Shown here piece by piece: positions 47,895-57,143 of a DNA stretch of 64,000 nt. The notes beneath the pieces were generated by a model. It was given only the letters and a program-made list of their open reading frames with translations. It ran no database searches and had not been told where the DNA came from. A program made the translations under genes and the position numbers. Source of the stretch: Streptomyces asiaticus (GTDB lineage: Bacteria; Actinomycetota; Actinomycetes; Streptomycetales; Streptomycetaceae); the NCBI RefSeq assembly GCF_018138715.1, contig NZ_JAGSHX010000001.1:62001-126000 (forward strand), read 5' to 3'. Positions within the stretch are counted from its first letter, which is position 1. The number at the start of each line of letters is the position of its first letter.

Positions 47895-49352
47895 TCACGC
47901 GCGGCGCAGCAGTCCGTCCGCGTCGGACAGCACCCGGGAGAGCCGCTCCAGCGCCGCCTCGTCGCGGGGTACCGGATCGTAGGACGGGCCCTCGGCGGTG
48001 GACCAGCGCCGGGCCACCGCCGCCGGGTCCTCGCCCAGCACCAGCCCCGCGGCCTGGGCGGCGGCCCCGAGGGCGACCAGCTCCTCGGCCCGGGGCACCC
48101 GTACCGGGCGTCCGCTCAGCCGCAGGACCGTCTCCCGCCACGCCGTGCCCTTGGCGCCGCCGCCGATGAGCAGCAGCGGGGCGTCGGGCGGCGCGTCCTC
48201 GTCCAGTACCTGGTCCAGCGCGGTGAGCAGGGCGAAGACGGCGCCGTCGTAGGCGGCCTGGAGCACCTGACCCGGTGTGGTGTCGTGGCGCAGACCGTGC
48301 AGCAGCCCGGAGGCGTGCGGCAGGTTGGGGGTGCGCTCACCGTCGAGGAACGGCAGCAGCACGGCCGAGCCGCCCGGCTCCACCGCCTCCCGGTCGCGGC
48401 CCAGCAGCGCCGCGATCCGGTCGACCGCGAGCGTGCAGTTGAGCGTGCAGGCCAGCGGCAGCCACGCGTCACGCGTGTCGGCGAAGCCGGCGACCACCCC
48501 GGTGGGGTCGGCGGGCCGGTGCACCGAGACCGCGTAGACGGTGCCGGAGGTGCCCAGGCTCAGCACCGGCTGTCCCGGGCGCAGGCCGAGCCCCAGGGCG
48601 GCCGCCATGTTGTCGCCCGTGCCGGTGGCCACCAGGGCGCCGGTGGGCAGCGGCAGATCGGGCAGCTCCCGCACGGTCCCGGCGGCCTCGCCGTGGCGCA
48701 GCACACGCGGCAGCAGCTCGGGGGAGAGCCCGACCAGGTCCAGGATCTCCTCGTCGTAGGACTCGGTGCCCGAGGCCCACCAGCCGGTGCCCGAGGCGTC
48801 GCCGCGGTCGGTGGTGCCGTAGCCGGTGAGCCGCTCGGTGAGGTAGTCGTGAGGAAGCCGGACGGCCGCGGTGGCGCGGGCCGCCTCCGGCTCGTTCTCC
48901 ATGAGCCAGGCCCACTTGGTGACGGTGAACGACGTCGGGGGCACGCTGCCGATCCGCTCCGCCCAGGTCTTGGGGCCGCCCAGCTCCTCGATGAGCCGGT
49001 CGCGCTGCGGCGCGGAGCGCACATCGTTCCACAGCAGCGCGGGCCGCACCGAGCGGCCCGAGGCGTCCAGCGTGACCAGACCGTGCTGCTGGCCGCCCAC
49101 GGAGACCGCGGCCGCCTCCCGGGCCGGGGTCCCGCACTGGCGCAGCGCCTCGGTGAGCGCCTCCCACCACTGCTCGGGGACGGACTCCTTACCGGTGCCG
49201 TCGCTGCCGCCGCCGACGGTGTGCGGGGCCTGTCCTCGGGCGACGACCGCACCGGTCGCGGAGTCGACGACGAGCGCCTTGGTCGACTGCGTGGAGCTGT
49301 CCACGCCGACGACGAGCGGTCCTTGCGGCACGGGCACGGCTGCTGCTGCCAT
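47895..49352 (-). CDS. xylB: Xylulokinase
   Basis: 485 residues of the FGGY kinase family. LVVGVDSSTQSTKALVVDS is the phosphate loop, SVGGQQHGLVTLD the substrate loop typical of xylulokinase, LSLGTSGTVYAVS the ATP site, and LIGGGAKGTAWRETV the C-terminal hinge. It makes D-xylulose 5-phosphate from XylA product. It is divergent from xylA with a 118-base shared region. Family 2 encapsulins have been reported with xylulose-kinase cargo, but this gene sits in an ordinary xylAB locus and lacks a disordered targeting N-terminus. Confidence 0.92.
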   Translation of the reverse strand: MAAAAVPVPQGPLVVGVDSSTQSTKALVVDSATGAVVARGQAPHTVGGGSDGTGKESVPEQWWEALTEALRQCGTPAREAAAVSVGGQQHGLVTLDASGRSVRPALLWNDVRSAPQRDRLIEELGGPKTWAERIGSVPPTSFTVTKWAWLMENEPEAARATAAVRLPHDYLTERLTGYGTTDRGDASGTGWWASGTESYDEEILDLVGLSPELLPRVLRHGEAAGTVRELPDLPLPTGALVATGTGDNMAAALGLGLRPGQPVLSLGTSGTVYAVSVHRPADPTGVVAGFADTRDAWLPLACTLNCTLAVDRIAALLGRDREAVEPGGSAVLLPFLDGERTPNLPHASGLLHGLRHDTTPGQVLQAAYDGAVFALLTALDQVLDEDAPPDAPLLLIGGGAKGTAWRETVLRLSGRPVRVPRAEELVALGAAAQAAGLVLGEDPAAVARRWSTAEGPSYDPVPRDEAALERLSRVLSDADGLLRRA

Positions 49353-49430
49353 CTCGCCCTCTCCCTTGCGTTCATGGGTCGTGCGGTGTGCGGACTGTAC
49401 GGGGCTTCCCCGGAATGCTCGCGCATACTA

Positions 49431-49454
49431 ATTTGTAAAGCGCCATGACGAAAT
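49431..49454. promoter_or_regulatory. Candidate ROK/XylR operator in the xylA-xylB divergent region
   Basis: An imperfect inverted repeat has outer arms ATTTGT (49431-49436) and ACGAAAT (49448-49454) in an otherwise GC-rich gap, 17-40 bases upstream of the xylA ATG. It is AT-rich, as ROK operators usually are. Confidence 0.4.
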
Positions 49455-49470
49455 AGGCGAGGGAGCCGCG

Positions 49471-50643
49471 ATGAGCTACAACCCCACCCCCGAGGACAGG
49501 TTCACCTTCGGACTGTGGACGGTCGGCTGGCAGGGCCGGGACCCGTTCGGGGACGCCACCCGCCCGGCGCTCGACCCCGTGGAGTCCGTGACCCGGCTCG
49601 CCGAACTCGGCGCGTACGGCGTCACCTTCCACGACGACGACCTCATCCCCTTCGGAGCCTCGGAGACCGAGCGCGCATCGCATATCAAGCGCTTCCGGCA
49701 GGCCCTGGACGCCACCGGAATGACCGTGCCCATGGCGACCACCAACCTCTTCACCCATCCGGTCTTCAAGGACGGCGCCTTCACCGCCAACGACCGCGAT
49801 GTGCGCCGCTACGCGCTGCGCAAGACCATGCGCAACATCGACCTCGCCGCCGAGCTGGGCGCGAAGACCTATGTGGCCTGGGGCGGCCGCGAGGGCGCCG
49901 AGTCCGGCGGCGCCAAGGACGTGCGCGCCGCGCTCGACCGGATGAAGGAGGCGTTCGACCTGCTCGGCGCGTATGTCACCGAGCAGGGCTACGATCTGCG
50001 CTTCGCCATCGAGCCCAAGCCCAACGAGCCGCGCGGCGACATCCTGCTGCCCACCGTCGGCCATGCCCTGGCCTTCATCGAGCGGCTGGAGCGGCCCGAG
50101 CTGTACGGGGTCAACCCGGAGGTCGGCCACGAGCAGATGGCCGGGCTGAACTTCCCGCACGGCATCGCGCAGGCGCTGTGGGCGGGCAAGCTCTTCCACA
50201 TCGACCTCAACGGCCAGAACGGCATCAAGTACGACCAGGACCTGCGGTTCGGCGCGGGCGATCTGCGGGCCGGCTTCTGGCTCGTGGACCTGCTGGAGAC
50301 CGGTGGCTACGAGGGCCCGCGCCACTTCGACTTCAAGCCCCCGCGCACCGAGGACATCTCGGGCGTCTGGGCCTCGGCGGCGGGCTGCATGCGCAACTAC
50401 CTCATCCTCAAGGAGCGCGCGGCCGCCTTCCGCGCCGACCCCGAGGTCCAGGAGGCGCTGCGCGCCTCGCGCCTGGACCAGCTGGGCCTGCCGACCCTCG
50501 ACGAGGGCGAGACCCCGGCGGCGCTGCTCGCGGACCGCACCGCCTTCGAGGACTTCGACGTCGAGGCGGCCGCCGAGCGCGGTATGGCCTTCGAGCGCCT
50601 CGACCAGCTGGCCATGGACCATCTGCTGGCCGCACGCGGCTGA
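49471..50643 (+). CDS. xylA: Xylose isomerase
   Basis: 390 residues, class I actinobacterial type. The catalytic His region is [14 protein letters not shown], metal-binding residues sit in [14 protein letters not shown] and [13 protein letters not shown], with [20 protein letters not shown] and [12 protein letters not shown]. It interconverts D-xylose and D-xylulose (and glucose/fructose) with Mg or Co. The ATG at 49471 follows GAGGGAG. A strong terminator lies just after the gene. Confidence 0.96.
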   Translation: MSYNPTPEDRFTFGLWTVGWQGRDPFGDATRPALDPVESVTRLAELGAYGVTFHDDDLIPFGASETERASHIKRFRQALDATGMTVPMATTNLFTHPVFKDGAFTANDRDVRRYALRKTMRNIDLAAELGAKTYVAWGGREGAESGGAKDVRAALDRMKEAFDLLGAYVTEQGYDLRFAIEPKPNEPRGDILLPTVGHALAFIERLERPELYGVNPEVGHEQMAGLNFPHGIAQALWAGKLFHIDLNGQNGIKYDQDLRFGAGDLRAGFWLVDLLETGGYEGPRHFDFKPPRTEDISGVWASAAGCMRNYLILKERAAAFRADPEVQEALRASRLDQLGLPTLDEGETPAALLADRTAFEDFDVEAAAERGMAFERLDQLAMDHLLAARG

Positions 50644-50663
50644 CCGGGCCCGGCTGACCGTGT

Positions 50664-50703
50664 CCGGCCGCCGGTCCCGCCCCCCGACGGGACCGGCGGC
50701 CGG
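50664..50703. terminator. Bidirectional terminator between xylA and the pectinesterase gene
   Basis: Perfect 16-bp stem (50664-50679 with 50688-50703, beginning CCGGCCGCCGGTCCCG) and an 8-base loop, between two convergent stops. Confidence 0.85.
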
Positions 50704-50739
50704 GGCTCTCACCGGCTCAGGACTCCGGCAGCCGACCGC

Positions 50740-51828
50740 TCAGGACGACGGCTGCCAGCCGCCGAGCCAGTCGGCGATCTCGTAGTCCGCGGCCTGGGCG
50801 TCGGTCAGCTGCGGACGGTCCGTGCTCGCCGCACCGGAACCGGCGCCGGTGTTCTTGTACTCCGAGAAGCGGTCATCCTTCCAGGAGAAGCCGCTCATGT
50901 CCGTCCACGGTGTGGTCTTGATCGCCGCTGACAGATCCGTATTGCGAACGATCGCCTGCGGATCGAGACTGGCGTCGCCGCCCGCGTGCCAGGGACGGCC
51001 GAGAGAGAACGACCGAGAGCTGACATCCCCAGTGATGTTGCTGTTGATGAACAGGAAGCCCTTCTTCCCGGCCGCCGTCGAGGGCGCCGCGACATAGCCG
51101 CCGGAGCTGCCGTCGTAGCGCTTGACGAGCCGGATCGCCGACTTGTTGATCACGGCGGAGGCCCGGCCGAAGATGAAGTCGACATTCCCCTGGATCCAGG
51201 CGTTGTTGACGTACACCCGGCCGACCTTGTCCTTGCTCGCCGAGTCCAGCAGCAGGGTGTCCTGGTCCCCGACCGCGCCGATGTTGTCCAGGACGATCCG
51301 GTCGCCCGCGGTGCGCAGCGCGACCGCCTGCTTGTCGGTGATGCTGGTGTTGCCCTCGTTGAAGTCGTTCACGAACTGGAGGTTGCGGGCCTGGAAGTCG
51401 TCGGCCTCGACGGCCACGGTCGCGCTGCCGCTGGTGCCGTAGGTGCCTCCGCCGGGCTTGGGGGTGCCGGAGGCGTTGTTGTAGACGATCGTCACGTCGT
51501 TCTTGCTGCTCGTGGTCCCCACCAGCCGGATGTGCGGCTTGTTGGCGGGCACCTTCACCGTCTCGCGGTACGTACCGGGCTTGACGGAGATGGTGACGGT
51601 GGACGGGTTGTTCGCCGGCACCGCGTCGACGGCCGCCTGCACGGTGGTGTGGGCGCCGCTGCCGTCCTTGGCCACCACGAGGGTGGCCGCCGCGGTCGTG
51701 GGCGTGTCGGCCGTGGGCGTGGCGGCGTGGGCCGGGGCGACGACGAGCCCGACGCCGGTGGCCAGGGCCAGGGAGCCGATGAGCGGAGCGGGGCGGCGGC
51801 GCCGGGGGCGCCGTGGACTGAGGGTCAT
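50740..51828 (-). CDS. Secreted pectinesterase (carbohydrate esterase family 8)
   Basis: 362 residues. A basic signal peptide (SPRRPRRRRPAPLIGSLALA ... APAHA, about 1-35) precedes the beta-helix. VVAKDGSGAHTTVQAAVDAV opens the family. KQAVALR, DQDTLLLD, GNVDFIFG and SLGRPWHAGGDA carry the catalytic Gln, two Asp and Arg. It demethylates pectin outside the cell. The ATG at 51828 has a GGAG ten bases upstream. The in-frame extension to 51894 is unlikely. It makes ecological sense beside xylose utilisation (plant polymers). Confidence 0.9.
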   Translation of the reverse strand: MTLSPRRPRRRRPAPLIGSLALATGVGLVVAPAHAATPTADTPTTAAATLVVAKDGSGAHTTVQAAVDAVPANNPSTVTISVKPGTYRETVKVPANKPHIRLVGTTSSKNDVTIVYNNASGTPKPGGGTYGTSGSATVAVEADDFQARNLQFVNDFNEGNTSITDKQAVALRTAGDRIVLDNIGAVGDQDTLLLDSASKDKVGRVYVNNAWIQGNVDFIFGRASAVINKSAIRLVKRYDGSSGGYVAAPSTAAGKKGFLFINSNITGDVSSRSFSLGRPWHAGGDASLDPQAIVRNTDLSAAIKTTPWTDMSGFSWKDDRFSEYKNTGAGSGAASTDRPQLTDAQAADYEIADWLGGWQPSS

Positions 51829-52210
51829 GGTCGGTGACTCCGTCCCGTGGAGGCGTGCCGAGGGGGTTGACGCCTTACGGTCTCCACGGCCCACCCAAAG
51901 GTTGCCGCCCGGCTGCCTTCGGCGTGGCCGGCTCCTCGCTCCGGCTGGATCTTCGGCTTGTCTCGTTCACGGTCACCGGCCGCATCGGACGGGGCAACGC
52001 CGAACCGTGGCCGGCAGCTCGTACGGGCTGGCCCGCGAGGCGTATTCGGCCGCCCCGCGAGCCGGGGCGACGGCCCGGACCTCACCCCTTCCGTACGGGC
52101 AGCCGGGCCCGCTACTTCCCTGAGGCCGGGCCTCGTGCCTTCCTTACCACCGGCAGCACCATCGGGATCGGGCGAACCTCCTGTGTGGCCCGAGGCCCGA
52201 GGCCCGAGGC
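51829..52210. other. Long leader/promoter region of the pectinesterase gene
   Basis: About 380 bases with no supported gene. The part nearest the ATG (51830-51910) has a mixed composition and is presumably the leader. I see no convincing operator. A 7-bp tandem repeat GGCCCGA (3.7 units, 52187-52214) lies at its far end, next to the helicase terminator. Confidence 0.45.
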
Positions 52211-52249
52211 CCGGTACCGGTGGCGGAGGGATACCGCCACCGGTACCGG
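52211..52249 (-). terminator. Terminator after the SNF2-SWIM gene pair
   Basis: Perfect 16-bp stem (52211-52226 with 52234-52249, CCGGTACCGGTGGCGG and its complement) with loop AGGGATA, 12 bases after the SWIM gene stop. Confidence 0.85.
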
Positions 52250-52261
52250 CCGTGCGCCGCG

Positions 52262-53551
52262 TCAGCCGTCGGAGCCGGGCATGGCCAGCGCCGCCGCCGG
52301 ATCGAGTCCGGCCGGGCCCGCGGGCCACCAGCGGCCGCGCTCCCTGCGGTACGGCCACCAGCGGCCGTCGTGTCCGTAGCGCACCTGGAGATCGGCGCCC
52401 ACCACCGTCCAGCGGTTCGTCACGGCGCGCAGCCGGGGCGCCCGCTCGTCCCCCTCCCAAGCCGTCGCGAGCTGGGCGCGGGCCCGCGCGAGGGCCTCCG
52501 CGTCCGGCGTCCACTCCTCCTCCAGCACGGTGAGCGCTGCGGCCCCGCCGTGCTCCCAGGCGCGGACGGCCCGCGCCAGATCGGTGCGGTCGCGCCCGCA
52601 GCCGACCGCGAGCCGGGCGGCGATCGGGGCCGGGGGACCGGCGGCGGTCAGCCGCACCGTGTCCTCCCACACCGTCAGCGCGGCCGGGACCGGGGCGGTG
52701 GCGTGGGCGGGTGCGAGCGCCTCGGCCAGCAGCCGCTGGGCGCGTACGGCGGCGTCCGCCGCCAGGAACTCCAGCGCGGCCACGTCCAGCCCCTCGGCCG
52801 GCTCCGTGCCGCCCGCCAGCGCCGGAGGGCGGCCGGGCGCGGCGACGGCGGGCGGGGGCTCGGGCAGCGGGGGCGGCCCGGGGGCGGCGAACGCCTCCCG
52901 GGCCGGTACGCCCTCCGGGGCCGGGGGAGCGGCCGGCGGAGCGGCGTCCTCCGCCACCCGTGGAAGGTGCCGGGCGGCCCGCGCCGCGCTGCGCACCTGG
53001 AGCTCGTCCAGCAGCTCCCGCTCCCCGCGTCCGCGCATCAGGAGCAGCACATACGGATCCTCGTCCAGCAGCCGGGCGAGCTGGTAGCACAGCGCCGCGG
53101 TGTGCGGGCAGTGGTCCCACGCCTCGCAGCCGCACTCCGGTTCCAGATCGCCTATCCCCGGCAGCAGTTCGACGCCCACGGCCGCCGCGTCCTCGGCCAG
53201 CTGCGGGGGCATGTCGCGGTCCAGCAGGGCGGCTATATGGCCGGAGCGGTCCGCGACCACCTCCAGCAGCCGGTCCCATTCCGCGCCGGTGAACTCCCGC
53301 AGCAGTACATCGGACCGGTAAGGCGTGCGGTCGCGGTCCCGCACCACGGCGGTGACCCGGCCGGGGCGTACGCAGACCGCGCCGACCGCTCCCTCGCGCG
53401 CCTGCTTGCGGCCGCGCCTCAGCTGCTCGCCGTCCAGCGCCGTGTCCTCCAGGGCCTTCAGCCACGCCTGCCCCCACCAGGTGCGGGCGAAGCCGCGGCC
53501 ACGGGCGGGCGGCAGTGCGGCGAAGGTGCGCTCGGACTCGGTACCGCTCAT
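52262..53551 (-). CDS. SWIM zinc-finger domain protein, partner of the SNF2 helicase
   Basis: 429 residues. The N-terminus reads GRGFARTWWGQAWLKALEDT. The SWIM motif lies at about 125-160 (CGCEAWDHCPHTAALCY, CxC...CxH). A Pro/Ala-rich middle (about 190-260) separates a helical C-terminus with a repeated WWPYRRERGRWWP patch. SWIM domains bind nucleic acid or protein, and this gene almost always follows an SNF2 helicase gene in actinobacteria. Here the start overlaps the helicase stop by ATGA, so the two products are probably made together and act together. The function is unknown. Confidence 0.82.
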   Translation of the reverse strand: MSGTESERTFAALPPARGRGFARTWWGQAWLKALEDTALDGEQLRRGRKQAREGAVGAVCVRPGRVTAVVRDRDRTPYRSDVLLREFTGAEWDRLLEVVADRSGHIAALLDRDMPPQLAEDAAAVGVELLPGIGDLEPECGCEAWDHCPHTAALCYQLARLLDEDPYVLLLMRGRGERELLDELQVRSAARAARHLPRVAEDAAPPAAPPAPEGVPAREAFAAPGPPPLPEPPPAVAAPGRPPALAGGTEPAEGLDVAALEFLAADAAVRAQRLLAEALAPAHATAPVPAALTVWEDTVRLTAAGPPAPIAARLAVGCGRDRTDLARAVRAWEHGGAAALTVLEEEWTPDAEALARARAQLATAWEGDERAPRLRAVTNRWTVVGADLQVRYGHDGRWWPYRRERGRWWPAGPAGLDPAAALAMPGSDG

Positions 53552-56511
53552 CGTTCGGCCCCCCTCAGCTCCACGAGCTCCGCCAGCTCGGAGTCGGTCA
53601 GTTCGGTCAGCGCGCCCTCGCCGGAGCCGAGCACGGCGTTCGCCAGCTCCCGCTTGCGCGTCAGCATCGCGGCGATGCGGTCCTCCACGGTCCCCTCCGC
53701 GATGATGCGGTGGACCTGCACCGGCTGGGTCTGGCCGATGCGGTACGCGCGGTCGGTGGCCTGCGCCTCGACGGCCGGGTTCCACCAGCGGTCGTAGTGC
53801 ACGACATGCCCGGCCCGGGTGAGGTTGAGCCCCGTGCCCGCCGCCTTCAGCGACAGCAGGAACACCGGGACCTCGCCGTCCTGGAAGCGCCGCACCATCT
53901 CCTCGCGCCGCGCCACCGGCGTACCGCCGTGCAGCAGCTGGGCCGGCACTCCGCGCGCCGCCAGGTGGCCCTCGAGGATGCGCGCCATCTGGACGAACTG
54001 GGTGAAGACCAGGACGCTCGCGCCCTCGGCCAGGATGGTGTCCAGCAGCTCGTCGAGCAGCTCCAGCTTGCCGGAGCGCCCGGGGACCACCGGCCGGTCC
54101 TCCTTCAGATACTGCGCGGGGTGATTGCAGATCTGCTTCAGACCGGTGAGGAGCTTGACGATGAGCCCGCGCCGGACGAGGCCGCCGGTGCCGGAGATCT
54201 CGGCGAGGATCTCGCGCACCACCGCCTCGTAGAGCCCGGCCTGCTCCTTGGTGAGCGCGACGGCCCGGTCCGTCTCCGTCTTGGGCGGCAGCTCGGGGGC
54301 GATACCGGGGTCGGACTTGCGGCGCCTGAGCAGGAAGGGGCGGACCAGTTTCGCCAGCCGCGCGGCGGCCTCGGGGTCGCTTCCGCTCTCCACGGCCTGG
54401 GCGTAGCGCCTGCGGAACGCGCCATGGGTGCCCAGCACGCCCGGCGTCGTCCAGTCGAGGATCGCCCACAGCTCGGAGAGGTTGTTCTCGATGGGGGTTC
54501 CGGAGAGCGCCACGCGGGCCTTCGCGCCGATGGTGCGCAGCTGCCGCGCCGTCGCCGAGAACGGGTTCTTCACATGCTGCGCCTCGTCCGCGACCACCAT
54601 GCCCCACGGCCCGGCCTCGGCCAGCCGCTGGGCGTCGAGCCGCATCGTGCCATAGGTGGTGAGGACGAACTCGCCGTCGTCAAGGCCGTCCAGGCTGCGC
54701 GCGGAGCCGTGGTAGCGGCGCACCGGGGTGCCCGGCGCGAATCGCTCGATCTCGCGCCGCCAGTTGCCCATCAGCGAGGTGGGACAGACCACCAGCGTGG
54801 GCCCGGAGGCTTCGGGGATGTCCATACGGTGCAGATGGAGGGCGATCAGGGTGATGGTCTTGCCGAGCCCCATGTCGTCGGCGAGACAGCCGCCGAGGCC
54901 GATCGAAGTCATCCGGACCAGCCAGTCCAGGCCGCGCAGCTGGTAGTCGCGCAGTGTGGCGGCCAGGGCGGAGGGCTGGGACACGGACGCCCGCTGGGCA
55001 CCGGCGGTCCCCTCGGGGTCGGCGAGGTGGTCCCTCAGGGCCTCCAGCCAGCCGGTGGCCCGCACCTCCACGTCGGCGCCGTCGGCCTCCGTGCGACCGG
55101 TAAGGACGGCACCGAGGGCGTCGGCGGGGGTGAGCTTGCGGTCCTGCCGGTCCCGGACGCGGCGCGCCGCCTCGGGGTCGAGGAGGACCCATTGGTCGCG
55201 TAGCCGTACCACCGGCCGGCTGGCCTCGGCGAGGCCGTCGAGCTCGGCGCGGGTGAGCTCCTGGTCGCCCACGGCGAACCGCCAGCTGAACCGCAGCAGC
55301 GCGTCGGCGGAGAGGAAGGCGGGGAACCGGGGCCCGGCGTCGTCAGGAGCCTCGTCGTCGCCGTCCGGGCCGATGACGGCGCGGGCGGTGAGCCCGCGGG
55401 CCAGCTCCCTGGGCCAGTGCACCTGGACCCCGGCGGCGTCCAGCGCCCCGGCAGCCGGGCCGAGCAGCTCGGTGACCTCTTCGTCGGCGAGGTCGAGTGC
55501 GTCGGGCACGGCCGCCGACAGCAGCGGGGTGAGCGGCGCCCAGGCGCGGGCCGCGCGCCGCAGGGTCAGCAGGGCGTCCATACGGGCGCGCGGACCGAGG
55601 GCCGGGGTGATGGGCGAGGTGCCCGCCCAGACCTCGGCGGCGTCCGCGACCAGCGCCGGATCGGTGAGGCTGTGCAGCTGGAGGACGGCGCGGAAGTGTG
55701 GCCCGTCCGCCTTACCGTTCCCACCGACGCCGTGCAGCAGCTCGATACGGATCGAGAGCCGCACCCCCGCGTCGTGCCCGGCGGCCACGTCGGCGGCCCA
55801 GGCACGCTGTTCGGGCAGCCGCCGTGGTGCCGGGGCGGCGAAGGCGGGGCCGCCCGCGGCCAGCGCCGCCGCGGGCGAGCGCGGCAGCCCGTCCGCCACC
55901 GCGTCCAGGAATGCCCGCAGATGCCGCTCGGGCTCGGGCAGCAGCACCGGGCCGGAGACGGGCAGCGGCGTCGCGTGCGCGGTGGGCGGCATGGCGGCGG
56001 CCAGCTCGCGCACCCGCGCCAGATCGTCGGGGGTGAGCGGGCCGACGCGCCAGGCGTCGTGGTCGGTGGCGCTGAGCCCGGGCAGCAGCCTTCCGCGGGC
56101 CGCGAGTTGGAGGGCGAGTACGGCAGCGGCGCCCCAGAAGGCCGTGGCGGGGTCGCACTGCCCCGGAGCGGCCTGCGCGGCCCGCGCCCGGGCCCGGGTG
56201 AGCACCGGCAGTGCCTCGCCCAGGGGCAGCACGAGCGCCCTTACGGTGCGCGTCCGGACGTCGAGGCCGGTGGGGCCGGGGTGGGTCGGGTCGTCATGGG
56301 GACCGTCATCGGCGCCGTCCACCGGGACGACGACCGTCAGCTCCTCGGCGGAGCCGATGGCGGAGTCGGTGGCGGGGCCGGAAGGAGGCGTGCCGTCCGG
56401 CCGCCAGAAGGCCATCCGGCCGGTGCGTGCCGGGTCACCGGGAAGGAAAACGGCGGTGCGGCGGGAGAGTTCGGCGATGTCGGAGGGTGTTGCCGCGGAG
56501 GGTGGTGTCAC
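53548..56511 (-). CDS. SNF2-family DEAD/DEAH-box helicase
   Basis: 987 residues. A long N-terminal region (1-470, including an SNF2-helicase-specific bacterial domain) precedes the ATPase core: motif I LADDMGLGKTITLIALHLH, motif II VVADEAQHVKN (DEAQ instead of DEAH), SGTPIENNLSELW, and motif VI QATDRAYRIGQTQPVQVHR. It should be an ATP-driven double-stranded DNA translocase or remodeller. The GTG at 56511 has a weak AGGA site. The first ATG lies far inside, so the exact start is uncertain. It is coupled to the SWIM gene by ATGA. Confidence 0.88.
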   Translation of the reverse strand: MTPPSAATPSDIAELSRRTAVFLPGDPARTGRMAFWRPDGTPPSGPATDSAIGSAEELTVVVPVDGADDGPHDDPTHPGPTGLDVRTRTVRALVLPLGEALPVLTRARARAAQAAPGQCDPATAFWGAAAVLALQLAARGRLLPGLSATDHDAWRVGPLTPDDLARVRELAAAMPPTAHATPLPVSGPVLLPEPERHLRAFLDAVADGLPRSPAAALAAGGPAFAAPAPRRLPEQRAWAADVAAGHDAGVRLSIRIELLHGVGGNGKADGPHFRAVLQLHSLTDPALVADAAEVWAGTSPITPALGPRARMDALLTLRRAARAWAPLTPLLSAAVPDALDLADEEVTELLGPAAGALDAAGVQVHWPRELARGLTARAVIGPDGDDEAPDDAGPRFPAFLSADALLRFSWRFAVGDQELTRAELDGLAEASRPVVRLRDQWVLLDPEAARRVRDRQDRKLTPADALGAVLTGRTEADGADVEVRATGWLEALRDHLADPEGTAGAQRASVSQPSALAATLRDYQLRGLDWLVRMTSIGLGGCLADDMGLGKTITLIALHLHRMDIPEASGPTLVVCPTSLMGNWRREIERFAPGTPVRRYHGSARSLDGLDDGEFVLTTYGTMRLDAQRLAEAGPWGMVVADEAQHVKNPFSATARQLRTIGAKARVALSGTPIENNLSELWAILDWTTPGVLGTHGAFRRRYAQAVESGSDPEAAARLAKLVRPFLLRRRKSDPGIAPELPPKTETDRAVALTKEQAGLYEAVVREILAEISGTGGLVRRGLIVKLLTGLKQICNHPAQYLKEDRPVVPGRSGKLELLDELLDTILAEGASVLVFTQFVQMARILEGHLAARGVPAQLLHGGTPVARREEMVRRFQDGEVPVFLLSLKAAGTGLNLTRAGHVVHYDRWWNPAVEAQATDRAYRIGQTQPVQVHRIIAEGTVEDRIAAMLTRKRELANAVLGSGEGALTELTDSELAELVELRGAER

Positions 56512-56652
56512 AGCGCTGAGCGTTCCTCAAATTTGACTAGTCGAGCCCGGCCGCCCGAGGGTACAGGATCACGGCGCGGGGAGGAACCGGGCGCCGTCGG
56601 TGTCCGTTGTGTGGAGTGAGTGCGGCTATGGGCCGTGAAGGAGGCGGGTGAC

Positions 56653-56835
56653 ATGTCCACACGCGCGAAGGTTGCCACCGGTGGTGTGGTGGCAGGTGTG
56701 ATCCTGCTCTGGGTGTTGCCCCTCTGGGCGGCGCTGCTGGTGATCGTGGGAGTGCCGGCGGCGGCCTATCTGCTGCTGGACCCCTCCCAGCGCCGCAGGC
56801 TGAACAGGGTCACCCGTAAGCAGCTGGGCCGCTGA
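56653..56835 (+). CDS. Small membrane protein of unknown function
   Basis: 60 residues with a hydrophobic stretch at about 9-42 (GVVAGVILLWVLPLWAALLV then IVGVPAAAYLLL), probably two helices or a hairpin, and a basic tail (RRRLNRVTRKQLGR). The ATG at 56653 follows AAGGAGG with eight bases of spacing. The in-frame start at 56620 would add MRLWAVKEAGD without a ribosome site. It starts about 140 bases from the divergent helicase gene. I do not recognise a function. Confidence 0.65.
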   Translation: MSTRAKVATGGVVAGVILLWVLPLWAALLVIVGVPAAAYLLLDPSQRRRLNRVTRKQLGR

Positions 56836-57143
56836 AGCGGCCGGGCCGCCGAGCGCGGCCGCGCAAGGCGGTCGGCTGGGCCAGGGGCCGTGGGCGGAGC
56901 GCACCCGGGAGTGACCGTGCAGTACCGATCGCGGACCGCCCGCGACCCCGATCCGGGCCCGGCCGGCCGGGGGAGCGGCCATGCCCCCTGGGGGCTCCGC
57001 TGAGGCCCGGTGCGGCGTCCCGGCCCGGACGGAGAGGGCCGCAGCGACCGTAAGGGTGCGCGGTCACGAGGGTCGGCGTGCCTGACCGACCCCGTACGGC
57101 GCCCTTGAGCGACCCCGTACGGGAGGGGCAGGGCGTCGAGCTC
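56836..57143. other. Intergenic region, nothing recognised
   Basis: 308 bases, very GC-rich, between convergent genes. No gene, RNA or strong hairpin identified. Confidence 0.5.

Noticed and set aside
47895..49352. XylB as encapsulin cargo
   Set aside because: Xylulose kinases are reported family 2 cargo, but this gene is divergent from xylA under a ROK regulator, lacks a disordered N-terminal extension and is over 6 kb from the shells. A normal catabolic role explains it.
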